64,000 bases of DNA from JAOAFZ01 sp964412815 (GCA_964412815.1 CAYPQF010000034.1:186001-250000), one strand, 5' to 3'. Counted from the first letter of the stretch, positions 1-9,067 are shown. Notes: generated from the letters alone by a model not told the origin. Numbers and translations are program-made.

Positions 1-458
1 TATGGAAAGATAAAGCATTAATCTATCGCCTCGAAGAAGATAAAATTATTGATTTCGGCATCATTGTTTCGAAGAACCCCGAGCAGACGAACGAACAGCA
101 AATTACTTCGACCACGATCGTTGTGTTAAATGGTGCGGGGACAGCAAATGTTGCAAACCAGGCACGGCAGCAGATTGAGTCATCAGAATCAATTGCCACA
201 CTGATTAATGCAGTGGAAACACAGAATGCGCAGAGTAGTACATACACCAAATCTGTCGTTGTTGATGTGAGCGGTGAAAATGCAAATCTGGCAGCACAGA
301 TTGCGGAGACCGTTGGCGCGACAGTTGAGACAGAACTACCGGCAGGGGAAACAGCTCCAGAAAATGCGGATGTGGTAGTCATTATCGGAAGTGATTATCT
401 TTCGGGTAGTTCAAATACCGTACAAACGACACCTGCACAACCACAGGCTGAACAGTAA
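1..458 (+). CDS. C-terminal end of a LytR-type protein (LytR_C domain), 5' end outside window
   Basis: The reading frame is open from base 3 at the window edge to the TAA at 456-458, so this is the 3' part of a longer gene; an internal ATG at 123 is not the real start. The visible part fits a LytR_C domain: a short beta-strand followed by VVLNGAGTANVANQA, matching the family pattern of a Val-Leu-Asn-Gly turn followed by a helix, then an Asn/Gln-rich linker and a strand-rich end finishing in ADVVVIIGSDY. In other bacteria this domain follows LytR-CpsA-Psr or related extracellular proteins that act on cell-wall glycopolymers. The last 20 residues are a low-complexity Thr/Pro/Gln tail. The catalytic LCP part, if there is one, is not visible, so substrate and reaction are unknown. 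Confidence 0.7.
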   Translation, partial: WKDKALIYRLEEDKIIDFGIIVSKNPEQTNEQQITSTTIVVLNGAGTANVANQARQQIESSESIATLINAVETQNAQSSTYTKSVVVDVSGENANLAAQIAETVGATVETELPAGETAPENADVVVIIGSDYLSGSSNTVQTTPAQPQAEQ

Positions 459-486
459 CTAGCTCCTGAGCAAGAATAACAGGTAG

Positions 487-1299
487 TTACATCATCACAA
501 CAAAGTAGGCCACAACGATGCCAGCTCCGATTATGCCCAGTGTCAGGGCGACATTCAGAAAGATTCCCAGATTAATCATTTTTCCTGCCATCGGATTTCG
601 ACCGATTGCCTGAATTCCGTTACTGGCAACACGGGAAAATGTCAGGAAGCCGATGGCAACACAGAATACGATAATAAAAGCTGCGACTACATACTTAAAC
701 ACAACCGAAGGTGATTCATACACTGCCACACTACTTAAGGCAAAGATATCAAAGATATTATTCTGGAACCGTTCTGTTGTCCGTCCTTCTTTGAATAACG
801 GATTAAATGAATAATCAACTTCCAGAGAAACAGGGATTTCCGCAATCTGTTCTTTTGTACTGCCATCATATCCAGCTAACGCGATACCGAGGACATATCC
901 CGGTTCAGTGGCCTTCATGCCGATGCCGCTGACACTGGAAGTAGTGATATAATCACCCTCCGCGATCGCTCCATTTTCTCCACTGACTTTAACGGTGGTC
1001 ACACCCGATACAACCACGGCAACATTCCCTTGTTTGTTGGTGTAATCGAGTGCCAGCGCAGGCTGAGAGGTAGCAACACCAATAATCTTAAAATCGTAGC
1101 TGGATTTACTTTTCCGGTACTGTCCTCCTTCAAGCACAATAATATCTCCATCAGTTACGGGCTCTCCATCAATTTTGACGTAATTTGCCAGCCCGATCTG
1201 CTGTTCGTTGGTGGCTTGTGCTGATGCGGGTGTTCCTGAGGAAAGGATTAATACAGTGATAGTGAATACTGGTATGAAAAAAGTGATCAATGGCTTCAT
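487..1299 (-). CDS. Secreted protein with surface module and ATP-synthase-c-like two-helix membrane hairpin
   Basis: 270 aa. Residues 1-28 form a signal peptide ending ASAQA. Residues 30-170 are a beta-rich module (GDYITTSSVSGIGMKA, EPGYVLGIALAGY) that recurs in the pseudogene at 1420-2285 and, more distantly, in the surface protein ending at 28614. Residues about 200-270 are two membrane helices joined by a short polar loop reading GIQAIGRNPMAGK, very like the conserved Arg-Asn/Gln-Pro loop of F-type ATP synthase subunit c. The second helix has no Asp or Glu, so the ion-carrying carboxylate is missing and proton transport is not expected; no other ATP synthase gene is in the window. A TATAAT box (1306-1311, minus strand) lies 6 nt before the ATG. 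The function is unknown; the hairpin might let the protein oligomerise in the membrane (inference). Confidence 0.75.
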   Translation of the reverse strand: MKPLITFFIPVFTITVLILSSGTPASAQATNEQQIGLANYVKIDGEPVTDGDIIVLEGGQYRKSKSSYDFKIIGVATSQPALALDYTNKQGNVAVVVSGVTTVKVSGENGAIAEGDYITTSSVSGIGMKATEPGYVLGIALAGYDGSTKEQIAEIPVSLEVDYSFNPLFKEGRTTERFQNNIFDIFALSSVAVYESPSVVFKYVVAAFIIVFCVAIGFLTFSRVASNGIQAIGRNPMAGKMINLGIFLNVALTLGIIGAGIVVAYFVVMM

Positions 1300-1305
1300 A
1301 GAATT

Positions 1306-1311
1306 ATTATA
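1306..1311 (-). promoter_or_regulatory. -10 box of the c-like hairpin gene
   Basis: TATAAT on the minus strand, ending 6 nt before the ATG at 1299. No Shine-Dalgarno sequence is present between them, so the transcript would start at or next to the start codon. Confidence 0.55.
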
Positions 1312-1419
1312 TTGTAAAGAGTTTTTGTAGTATTGTCATCTGAACTTGAGATATCTTTTGTATCTTCAGTAGAATTTATTTATATATTACATATATTATT
1401 CTAAAAAATCCCTAGGAAC

Positions 1420-2285
1420 GTGAACACCCTGCAACCACCGCCTTCCAGACAGTGGTTAGGTTATACCAGCGTTGTGTTAGCAGTTCTCCTTCTTGTTATT
1501 ACCGGCATTATAGCTAGCATTCTTTACAAATCCGGTCAACGTATCAGTGCGCTTGCAACCAATACTCCCGGACTGGAAGTGAGCACAAAGGGAGATGTAT
1601 TAGCAGAACACCGGTACCGGAATGAAAGCAACTGAACCAGGTATGATTTTGGGAATAGCACTGGAAGACTTCTCTGGACAGGATGGTGATTCATACTCTT
1701 GCGGACTTACACCCCTCTTAACGGGCGAATTAACGGATGCGAGTTCTTCGGCCTATCCTGATAGTTCAATCAAATGTCGCTTCTAATGCTGCCGAGCTTC
1801 TCCAACCTGGTACAGAAGAGAAGACTGTAGTAGAAGAGGGCCTTATGGTAATGGGAACTGCAAATATCTTTAATCTTGCCGTTACTAACTCGATCACCTC
1901 CGGTCTACTGACAATAACTGGTTTAAACCATCAGGGCAACGCATCCATAGATATTCTCGCGGAGGCTCTGTTGTTACAGTCTCAAGCACAGGGGGCAATT
2001 GAGCTGATGGGAGGGCGTGTTACGGTAGATAAAAAAGGTAATTTAGAGCTTCGGGAAAGGAAATTGATTGGAAATGATTCCTTTAGCGGATCGGTGCCTC
2101 TCCTGAAAGGGGAGAGAACAGCCCGTGTTGACAAGCAATGGGAAGTTCAACCTAAATCCATTCTGATTTCTCCCACCTTTAAAACACAGTACTGGATTAC
2201 CGATATCTCCAATTCCGGATTTACCATCAACATCGATCCTGGTTCTGAAACAGATCAGGAACTCTTCTGGGTTGCAATATTTTAA
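1420..2285 (+). pseudogene. Decayed tail-fibre-like surface protein gene
   Basis: The gene starts with GTG at 1420 and encodes an N-terminal membrane anchor (about residues 15-40, WLGYTSVVLAVLLLVITGI), but the frame breaks twice. Near 1610 the sense continues in another frame as GTGMKATEPGMILGIALEDF, a close match to the module in the neighbouring gene at 487-1299. Near 1770 it moves to a third frame that runs to the TAA at 2283-2285. That last part (TANIFNLAVTNSITSGLLTI, GAIELMGGRVTV, final FWVAIF) matches the C-terminal modules of the large surface proteins ending at 50705 and 61616. The middle of the protein, including any S74 domain, has been lost. I read this as a degenerate relic rather than a working gene; two single-base assembly errors are an alternative but would not explain the missing middle. 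Confidence 0.75.
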
Positions 2286-2478
2286 GGCACTGTAAAGCGC
2301 TAACTATGTTTTTTAGCCTCAACTTGGTTTCATTCGCTACTATCCCTCCTCTCCGTGTATAGATCTTTTGAAAAAGCTCCAGGCGAAAACTGTTATGGGA
2401 CTCAAACACTCTTGAGCATTTTTCAGATTATTAGAATGAGAAGATTCAACTAATTTATACATTCTGTTTTTCTTCGTG

Positions 2479-2484
2479 TACAAT
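2479..2484 (+). promoter_or_regulatory. -10 box of the glycoside hydrolase gene
   Basis: TACAAT, 8 nt before the ATG at 2493, with no Shine-Dalgarno between. The 207 nt before this gene hold nothing else I can recognise. Confidence 0.5.
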
Positions 2485-2492
2485 GATTAAAT

Positions 2493-3467
2493 ATGGTGAA
2501 CAATTTGTCCCGTCGTCGAGTAAAGCAGCTATGGGTCATCTTTCTCATCATACTCTTAGGGGGAATCCTGCTCATGTCTACCATGAATACTCGTACTTCG
2601 GGATTTAGTCAATCTGCCCGTGCCGCTCTCGGTGGAGGACAGGTCACGCTCACTGTTGATGCCAGTAAACAAGTGGGTACCTTTAGTGATGATATGCTCG
2701 GTGTGGGATATGCAAACTGGGAGCATTCGTGGGGCAGGCCGTTTCTTGGTTCATCTACTATGCAAAATGTCACGAATGCGATGAAAGAAGTTCGTCCCGG
2801 TATTATCCGGTATGCAGGAGGAAACTGGACTAACTCAGTCGGTTGGACTCGAGAAGCGCAACGTCGACCCTATACAGAATACAGCGTACGAAACAACACG
2901 TATTACTTCCATTATGGAACAAATGAAATAGACTCTCTTGCCAAATATGCTGCTGATATTGGTGCTGAAGTTATGATAGAAGTAAATGTTACCGAGAATG
3001 ATCCACATATGTGGGCTGATATGGTCCGCTATACAAACATTGAAAAGGGATATGGCTTTAAATACTGGGAAATAGGAAATGAAAACGAGGCTACGTGGAA
3101 CGAATACCTCTCTCCCACTGAGTATATGACCCGATACAGAGCCTATCGTGACGCTATGAAAGCTGTAGATCCTTCAATTATTGTGATCGGAGGAGGTTTT
3201 TCCGGTGCGGTTGAATACAGCATTGGACAGGCAAACAATCTGGTGCGTGAGATGGGGGAGATAGCAAAAGTGGGAGATGGTATTACCTGGCATTGGTATA
3301 TGGAACACACAAACAATACCATTGGAAACATTATGCGCTATACAAATCCGGAAGCGGGGAGTGACTGGAGTAATAAATACAACTCCAGCAGACAGTGGCC
3401 TGATTATATCGTCCCCGGATTAATACAGAGTTTCTTGCCGGAAGAAATAATATTCTTCATGGCGTAA
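2493..3467 (+). CDS. Surface glycoside hydrolase, clan GH-A-like, N-terminal part before frameshift
   Basis: Residues 10-30 are a membrane anchor (VKQLWVIFLIILLGGILLMS). The rest resembles the TIM-barrel of arabinofuranosidase-type glycoside hydrolases of clan GH-A: GIIRYAGGNW early, and KYWEIGNENEA near residue 193, where the Asn-Glu pair fits the acid/base catalytic site. The frame ends early at the TAA at 3465-3467 after a nonsense tail. Shifting frame by one base at about 3417-3424 gives a smooth continuation (IVPGL then NTEFLAGRNN) into the ORF at 3530-5062, so the two are one gene of roughly 850 codons. The likely role is cutting an extracellular polysaccharide; the substrate and exact GH family cannot be read from the sequence. 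Confidence 0.75.
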   Translation: MVNNLSRRRVKQLWVIFLIILLGGILLMSTMNTRTSGFSQSARAALGGGQVTLTVDASKQVGTFSDDMLGVGYANWEHSWGRPFLGSSTMQNVTNAMKEVRPGIIRYAGGNWTNSVGWTREAQRRPYTEYSVRNNTYYFHYGTNEIDSLAKYAADIGAEVMIEVNVTENDPHMWADMVRYTNIEKGYGFKYWEIGNENEATWNEYLSPTEYMTRYRAYRDAMKAVDPSIIVIGGGFSGAVEYSIGQANNLVREMGEIAKVGDGITWHWYMEHTNNTIGNIMRYTNPEAGSDWSNKYNSSRQWPDYIVPGLIQSFLPEEIIFFMA

Positions 3468-3529
3468 CCGAGTTAAATACCTCTTCGGAAAACCGTAACT
3501 ACTTTCAGCAGAACCATGTTGCTGCATTA

Positions 3530-5062
3530 ATGGTGTCCGATGCGTTACCCCGACTTGCCAAAAACGGGGTGGATTTTGCTAATTTCTGGTTAGGTTATTC
3601 TGCGAAAGGAAATGCGTTTTCAATGATTGAACATACCGGTGATAATCCAGATAACCTTCAATTAAATTCACCATGGTATGTCTACTACATGTTCCAGAAA
3701 TACTTTGGTGAGCAGATGGTAGAGACACAAACCACAGACAAAGAAAAAATGAGTATCTGGGCTGCAAAAGATCCCGCGCAGCCGGGAAAGCTGATGGTCT
3801 GGGTAACGAACTTTACACCCAACTCCATTAACGCTGATGTGGCATTACAAAATTATGTTGCCGGCAGTGCGGAAGTATATGAACTACTTCCTGATAGTAC
3901 CTTACCCGGTTTGACCGGAAATGGAGATATCGCCGTTTACAGTAATCTGAACGGCAAAAAAATCGACGCCTATAATGTGTCCGGGAGTATCGCCCAAATT
4001 CAACCGAAAACACAGACAATTGAAGCCGGTGGTTTCAACCGGACATTTCCTGCGTACTCGATAACCGCAGTTGTTTTGACAGGACAGGGTGGACCTATTG
4101 CCACACTCACCCCGACACCGACGCTGGCACCTGGTCAGCCAACCTTCACTCCAACCCCGAGCCCTACTCAGGGACCACAACCAACAGTAGCGCCTACGAA
4201 CACTCCGGTACCAAATGCAACCTTCACCACCTCGGCAACGGTCAATCCAAGTCCCGTAACCCGTGGTCAGAGCTTTACTGTAACTGCTTCTGTACTGTCA
4301 AACACGAGCCGATCTGTGTTGGTTGATGTGGAAATCTATCGTAAAGACGATTCGCAAACAAAATACCATCAGCAGGTGTACGATAATCAGGCGCTCACGG
4401 CAGGTCAGACAAAAACATATACTATGAATGTAACTCTTCCTTCAACCGTACCAACAGGGGAGTATGTAGTCAAAATCGGTATCTTTAATACCGGTTGGGG
4501 AGGGTTGCTGGACTGGAATAACGAAGCAGCTGCATTTACTGTACAACTCGCTTCAGGACAACCAACGTCAACACCTGGGCCAACATCACCGCCTACCGGC
4601 ATTCCAACATCCGGACCAACCGCGACTGCAGTTCCTACAGCCACACGTACTCCGACACCAACCACCGCCGTACCCACCGCGACACGCACTCCGACACCGG
4701 TCCCGACAACCGTACCGAGTTCCACCAGCGCACCCACTGCAACTATCGCGGTTAATTCTCCCACTGCCGGCCCGTCACCGACACGTATTCCAAACCTGAC
4801 GACAAATCCAAGTGCCACGCCGTTTCCCACTATTAGTCGCAGATGGGTACCGCAGTCCGGTACACCAGCGGCATGTCCACGCAAACCGGAAGGGGATGCG
4901 AACTGCGATGGCTTTGTTAACCTAATCGATCACGAAATATTCCGCGCTGAGTACCTGGGTGAGTTTATCGGAGAAGGCATCTTACAAGCCGACTTTAACG
5001 GAGATGGGAAAGTATCACTGGTAGACGTTCAAATCTGGACACAAACCTTCTTAAAACAGTAA
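3530..5062 (+). CDS. Surface glycoside hydrolase, C-terminal part: end of barrel, CARDB-like and dockerin-like domains
   Basis: This is the continuation of the gene starting at 2493, one frame away; the frame is open upstream from 3404, and the annotated ATG at 3530 is internal (AALMVSDALPRLAK is ordinary barrel sequence). In order: the end of the catalytic domain with a beta-rich domain (to about residue 180), a Thr/Pro linker, a CARDB-like beta-sandwich (about 230-340, SFTVTASVLSN, TGEYVVKIGIFN), a second long Thr/Pro/Ala linker, and a dockerin-like end with two calcium-loop repeats, GDANCDGFVNLID and DFNGDGKVSLVD. Dockerins bind cohesins in cellulosomes; no cohesin is visible here, and in other bacteria dockerin-like pairs also serve as general surface-attachment modules. 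The long antisense ORF opposite the linker is only a shadow of its codon bias. Confidence 0.75.
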   Translation: MVSDALPRLAKNGVDFANFWLGYSAKGNAFSMIEHTGDNPDNLQLNSPWYVYYMFQKYFGEQMVETQTTDKEKMSIWAAKDPAQPGKLMVWVTNFTPNSINADVALQNYVAGSAEVYELLPDSTLPGLTGNGDIAVYSNLNGKKIDAYNVSGSIAQIQPKTQTIEAGGFNRTFPAYSITAVVLTGQGGPIATLTPTPTLAPGQPTFTPTPSPTQGPQPTVAPTNTPVPNATFTTSATVNPSPVTRGQSFTVTASVLSNTSRSVLVDVEIYRKDDSQTKYHQQVYDNQALTAGQTKTYTMNVTLPSTVPTGEYVVKIGIFNTGWGGLLDWNNEAAAFTVQLASGQPTSTPGPTSPPTGIPTSGPTATAVPTATRTPTPTTAVPTATRTPTPVPTTVPSSTSAPTATIAVNSPTAGPSPTRIPNLTTNPSATPFPTISRRWVPQSGTPAACPRKPEGDANCDGFVNLIDHEIFRAEYLGEFIGEGILQADFNGDGKVSLVDVQIWTQTFLKQ

Positions 5063-5237
5063 TAACAGGGGAGCGTACTTCTATTTTTGCACCGTATTGA
5101 ACTGGATTGGGAAAAGGTGTGATTTAGTTGTTGCCATAATAACTATAAGTTTAATTTTTAATTTTAGACTATAATAAAAGGATTCGTTATTTAGATATAG
5201 TAAGTTGTTATGTAGGGTAGAGGAGTGGAATACTAAA

Positions 5238-5262
5238 AAAGGCACCCGTAGGTGCCCTTTTT
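5238..5262. terminator. Bidirectional terminator between glycoside hydrolase and enolase
   Basis: GGCACC and GGTGCC form a six-pair stem with a four-base loop, flanked by an A run on the left and a T run on the right. It therefore works for both convergent genes. The 175 nt before it contain no recognisable feature. Confidence 0.8.
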
Positions 5263-5275
5263 AATTTGAGAAAAA

Positions 5276-6520
5276 TTATATCTCAAGCTGTTCAATCTCA
5301 ATCAACCGGTTATATTTTGCCAGACGTTCAGAACGAGACATAGAGCCGGTCTTGATATAATCTGCTCCAACACCATATGCCAGGTCAGAGATAAAGGTAT
5401 CTTCCGTCTCACCAGAGCGGTGCGAGATTACAACTTGCCAGCCAGCTTTCTGACAGAGTGAAATAGCTTCCATGGTCTCTTTAATGGTTCCAATCTGATT
5501 TACCTTAATCAGTCCCGCACTGGCTGCCTTCTGATCAATTGCCTGCTGAATACGCTTCGGATTCGTGACTAAAAAGTCGTCTCCGACAATAAAGGATCGG
5601 CCGTTTGTTGCTTCGGTAATTTTGCGGAAATTATCCCAGTCATCCTGATCAAACGGGTCTTCCATCGAGAATAGCTGATACTTGTCAACAAAAGACAAAT
5701 AGACCTTCAGTAACTCATCAGCGTGAATGACTTTATTATCTTTTTTCATCAGATAATTGCCATTCTCAAAGAATTCAGATGCTGCAGCATCAATCGAGAT
5801 CTTAAAGTCTTTTAGGTACTCGTATGGTAATACTTTGCTAGCTTCGATAATCGTATTAAAGGCTTCTTCATTTGAGCTTAAAGCGGGGGAGTAGCCACCC
5901 TCATCGCCAACCAGAGTGCTGAAACCGCGTTTTTTGAGATGGGCACCAAGTGCAGCAAAGAGCTCTGCAGCAACGCGAATTGACTCTGTCACGGTCTCTT
6001 TCTTGGTTACGACAATAAACTCTTGAATATCAAAGTTCCAGCCGGCGTGCTTACCGCCATTAATAACATTCGCAAAAATACCCGGGAAAGACGGTGATTT
6101 GCCTGTCATATAGTGCTGATTGATAAATTTCCAGAGCGGCTGGGAACTGGCGTAAGCCGCAGCCCGGACCGCTGCCATTGATACGGCCAACATGGCGTTC
6201 GCACCTATTCTATTTTTGTTTTCGGTACCGTCAACTTCGATTATTTTTTCATCAATCACATTTGGGTCGCTTACCTCTACTCCGTGTAACACGTCGTTTA
6301 ATGTAACATTCACATTTTCTACCGCGGTGCGCACACCCTTCCCCATATAACGTGAATTATCATTATCTCGAAGTTCAACTGCTTCATACTTCCCTGTCGA
6401 TGCCCCTGAAGGAACTGATGCCGAGTGAACAGAGCCATTATCCAGCGTGATATACGCCTTGACGGTTGGGTTGCCGCGTGAGTCCAGGATCTCCAAAGCG
6501 GTGATTTTTTGTATTCTCAT
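5276..6520 (-). CDS. eno: Enolase
   Basis: Phosphopyruvate hydratase, converting 2-phosphoglycerate to phosphoenolpyruvate in glycolysis. With the start at the ATG of MRIQKITALEILDSRGNP the protein is 414 aa, near the family's usual 415-430. Visible motifs include the N-terminal SRGNPTV, the metal-binding SIDAAASEFF and MEDPFDQDDW, the catalytic-lysine strand LIKVNQIGT, and the signature SHRSGETEDT near the C-terminus. A longer reading starting at 6556 adds 12 residues that cover the promoter; a TACAAT box (6527-6532, minus) sits 6 nt before the chosen ATG. The gene stands alone, convergent with the glycoside hydrolase. Confidence 0.97.
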   Translation of the reverse strand: MRIQKITALEILDSRGNPTVKAYITLDNGSVHSASVPSGASTGKYEAVELRDNDNSRYMGKGVRTAVENVNVTLNDVLHGVEVSDPNVIDEKIIEVDGTENKNRIGANAMLAVSMAAVRAAAYASSQPLWKFINQHYMTGKSPSFPGIFANVINGGKHAGWNFDIQEFIVVTKKETVTESIRVAAELFAALGAHLKKRGFSTLVGDEGGYSPALSSNEEAFNTIIEASKVLPYEYLKDFKISIDAAASEFFENGNYLMKKDNKVIHADELLKVYLSFVDKYQLFSMEDPFDQDDWDNFRKITEATNGRSFIVGDDFLVTNPKRIQQAIDQKAASAGLIKVNQIGTIKETMEAISLCQKAGWQVVISHRSGETEDTFISDLAYGVGADYIKTGSMSRSERLAKYNRLIEIEQLEI

Positions 6521-6526
6521 GAGGTT

Positions 6527-6532
6527 ATTGTA
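6527..6532 (-). promoter_or_regulatory. -10 box of eno
   Basis: TACAAT on the minus strand, 6 nt before the ATG at 6520, with no Shine-Dalgarno. It supports the shorter start of enolase. Confidence 0.55.
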
Positions 6533-6648
6533 GCATGCGTTGAGGCTAAAGACCATTCAAAGAAAGCATATCAGAATAGGGCGGAGGCTCAATTAAAACT
6601 TGCAATATGAATAATTGACGATATAATATACATATTCAATATGTATAT

Positions 6649-7404
6649 ATGGTAGAGGCATTACGGTATAAGCCGTCTTCATCATTTGAACAGTTGCGTC
6701 GCCGAGCTCACGGTAAGATAGATCATTTCTACTTATCGCGTGAGCTCTATTCGCATGGTCGCGCGATATCAATACAACCAGTACGATACAATCTTGGCCG
6801 GAATCACGCTATTCCCACGTTCGAAGAAATGGATGTGGAAGCAGTCGTTGCGAGTGGAACTACAGAAGTAGATGTGATCTTCGGCAGCACTCTCAATTCG
6901 TTGAACGAGGCTGCCTTTCTGGATATCTCCCGTCGATATAACGATAATCACGGGCGTTTACTGGATACACCCATGCTCGCAGTAGATACTGACATGGAGT
7001 TCCAGACACCCTTCATTCCTCTTGATCCATTTTTTGTTGATCAACCCGATTTCCGCATTCCACCTGTTGCAATGGTTCGTGACAGCTTTAACGCTATGAC
7101 AGCGTTCCGTCTGGCAGATGCGGGAATTACCATTAACCGCCTCCTTGCAGTATCACCTCATCCCTACCAGAAGCAACTATTTAGAAACATGTCGTACAGT
7201 CTGATAGGAAATGGTCTGGTGCGTAAGATGATCATCTTCCACCGGGAATTTGATCAGGAGATGAAGTTTTATGATGATAAGGAGTTTAAACGTGATTTTA
7301 CTATCGATCATAGTCGACCATCCGGCGAAACTGCCATATTACCGCCCAGCATGCAGTATAATTTCCTGGAGGACCGCATTCACCAGGCAATTATATCGCT
7401 ATGA
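6649..7404 (+). CDS. Protein of unknown function, coupled to phosphatase/kinase fusion
   Basis: 251 aa, not recognised. It has no signal peptide or membrane segment and is likely cytosolic. Its composition is that of a folded alpha/beta protein, with polar stretches (DTDMEFQTPF, SGTTEVDVIFG, SPHPYQKQLF) that could be active-site loops, but no family motif is evident. Its stop overlaps the start of the next gene (ATGA at 7401-7404), so the two are very likely co-translated and may act on the same small molecule or pathway. TATAAT occurs at 6622-6627 and a short palindrome CATATTCAATATG at 6631-6643, just before the ATG, is a possible operator (weak). A remote nucleotide- or sugar-handling enzyme is possible but cannot be argued from the sequence alone. 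Confidence 0.7.
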   Translation: MVEALRYKPSSSFEQLRRRAHGKIDHFYLSRELYSHGRAISIQPVRYNLGRNHAIPTFEEMDVEAVVASGTTEVDVIFGSTLNSLNEAAFLDISRRYNDNHGRLLDTPMLAVDTDMEFQTPFIPLDPFFVDQPDFRIPPVAMVRDSFNAMTAFRLADAGITINRLLAVSPHPYQKQLFRNMSYSLIGNGLVRKMIIFHREFDQEMKFYDDKEFKRDFTIDHSRPSGETAILPPSMQYNFLEDRIHQAIISL

Positions 7405-9002
7405 AACTCTATTTAATCCGACACGGCCAGAGCATTGGCAATACGAAACCAGGTTTTATCTCCGGAAGATCGGATCCGGAAGGCTTGTCCGTCGGGGGGA
7501 AGTCTCAAATGATTCGAACTGCCTGGACTCTGAAACAAGCAGATATAGATCTGGATCACATTGTCAGCAGTCCAGTAGCCCGTGCAAAAGAGTCAGCAGA
7601 AATGCTCGGCTATCTTCTGGATAAACCGGTGCAGATTGAACCGTTTTTACAGGAGTTTAACTACGGTGTGTTTGAAGGGAAGTATTGGTGGGTTCAAAAC
7701 GACGAAGACCGAAAGGCCTGGCAAAAAACTATGGAGAATTTCTCCCATGCCATTCCCGGCGGTGATAGTTATCAGACATTCTCGGATACCCTCTGGCGCG
7801 GGTACCAGTCCTTTCTTACCACCATCGACAGAAACGCAACCAGTAATCTTGCATTAGTAACTCATGATGTGGTTGTCTCAACATTGTTATTCTCGATTCT
7901 GTATGGTCACCCGTCGCATGCGGAAACTACCTCTTCATATAAAAAAGCATATATCAGGTTTATTAACTCGGTTCGGGTAGCCAATGGTTCAGTAACAGTG
8001 ATCGATCTAAAAGCCGACCCAATGTCCTTTGATACCGTGACATTCGGAGACGATCCGATGCCGGTAACCAAAGAAACCATATCGTTTTATCTTTCCGGTA
8101 TGTGGAAATCAGACGCTGTTGCTATTACAGAACAGTACACTGCTTCGGAAAATAAGGTCTTACACATTCAGGGTAAGAAAAACGGCATTCTTAAACTGAT
8201 AGAAGAACGGGAAGTGGTGACCAGTGAACGTATTGTGGAGATCTATTGTTACCTGCACGGAAGCACCGATATTCCTTCTCCTGAGGTGTTGTTTTATGAT
8301 AAAAGCGCTGCCTTTTTTTTTGAGTCTGTGATGTTGCAGGACTTTTTAGAAGGAGATAATCAGGCTGAGTTTATTGAGAAACATCCGGAACTTGCGGCGC
8401 GTACCATCGATCATATCTATGCCATTCTGAAAAAGATTCATATAATTCCCGTCGAAGATGTAGAAGCGTTCTGGTATCCGGATGACGCATCTCCTTATAA
8501 AGTTCATGTCCCCTGGCATGTCTATATCTGTGGAGAAATTCAGGAAACGCTGAAAGCGCTGCCTGCTACTCCTCTGTCCAAAGCAGTCAAAGCCAGGGCA
8601 ACCACGAATCTGAAGAACCTGTTTGAGTATGCGAAGTCCCGGGAATACCGTGAAGTTCCTTTACATGGAGACCTCTCCCCTCAAAATATCATTTTTGCAA
8701 TACGGGAAGAGACTTGCTGCTTTGGTCGTGTGCTCGATTTTGAGCGTGGACGTATTGGTGATCCACTGTGGGATCTGGCGTACTACTGGGGATGGATTGA
8801 TCGTGATGCCTCACAACTAATTGAGTTCTGGCAGGCAAAGATCGAACAGGATTATACTGAAAAACAACAGGAAATTATAGAGTGGTATCGGGTATTATTC
8901 CATTGCTGGACAGTCCGTGATATTCAGGACTATCAAGAAAGCAACCTTCGATCTGAGCGGGCAGAAGGCTCCGTTAAATGGCTGGAACAGCATCTTTCAT
9001 AA
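7401..9002 (+). CDS. Histidine phosphatase fused to aminoglycoside/choline-kinase-like phosphotransferase
   Basis: 533 aa with two catalytic domains. Residues 1-190 are a histidine-phosphatase (phosphoglycerate mutase-like) domain: LIRHGQSIGNT with the phospho-accepting His8, the SPVARAKESAE loop, and the second catalytic His in LVTHDVVVS. Residues about 260-530 are an aminoglycoside phosphotransferase/choline kinase-type fold: REVPLHGDLSPQNII carries the catalytic Asp of the Brenner motif and RVLDFERGRIGDPLWDLAYYW the metal-binding Asp. One half removes phosphate and the other adds it, so the protein could interconvert two phosphorylated forms of one metabolite, for example a sugar-phosphate or a nucleotide-linked head group; this is inference. 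It follows an unknown gene with a 4-nt overlap. The fusion is unusual and the domain boundary is only approximate. Confidence 0.85.
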   Translation: MKLYLIRHGQSIGNTKPGFISGRSDPEGLSVGGKSQMIRTAWTLKQADIDLDHIVSSPVARAKESAEMLGYLLDKPVQIEPFLQEFNYGVFEGKYWWVQNDEDRKAWQKTMENFSHAIPGGDSYQTFSDTLWRGYQSFLTTIDRNATSNLALVTHDVVVSTLLFSILYGHPSHAETTSSYKKAYIRFINSVRVANGSVTVIDLKADPMSFDTVTFGDDPMPVTKETISFYLSGMWKSDAVAITEQYTASENKVLHIQGKKNGILKLIEEREVVTSERIVEIYCYLHGSTDIPSPEVLFYDKSAAFFFESVMLQDFLEGDNQAEFIEKHPELAARTIDHIYAILKKIHIIPVEDVEAFWYPDDASPYKVHVPWHVYICGEIQETLKALPATPLSKAVKARATTNLKNLFEYAKSREYREVPLHGDLSPQNIIFAIREETCCFGRVLDFERGRIGDPLWDLAYYWGWIDRDASQLIEFWQAKIEQDYTEKQQEIIEWYRVLFHCWTVRDIQDYQESNLRSERAEGSVKWLEQHLS

Positions 9003-9067
9003 CCACACGAAATACACCAGAGAAGTCAGGTATTGCTTTTATTGTTATATGATACAATGGTATAAAT

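Noticed and set aside
487..1299. Genuine ATP synthase subunit c
   Set aside because: It lacks the Asp/Glu in the helices, has a signal peptide and large extracellular part, and no other ATP synthase genes are nearby.
4405..4884. Antisense 159-codon ORF rich in Gly and Val
   Set aside because: It is the complement of the Thr/Pro linker of the glycoside hydrolase, a composition shadow.
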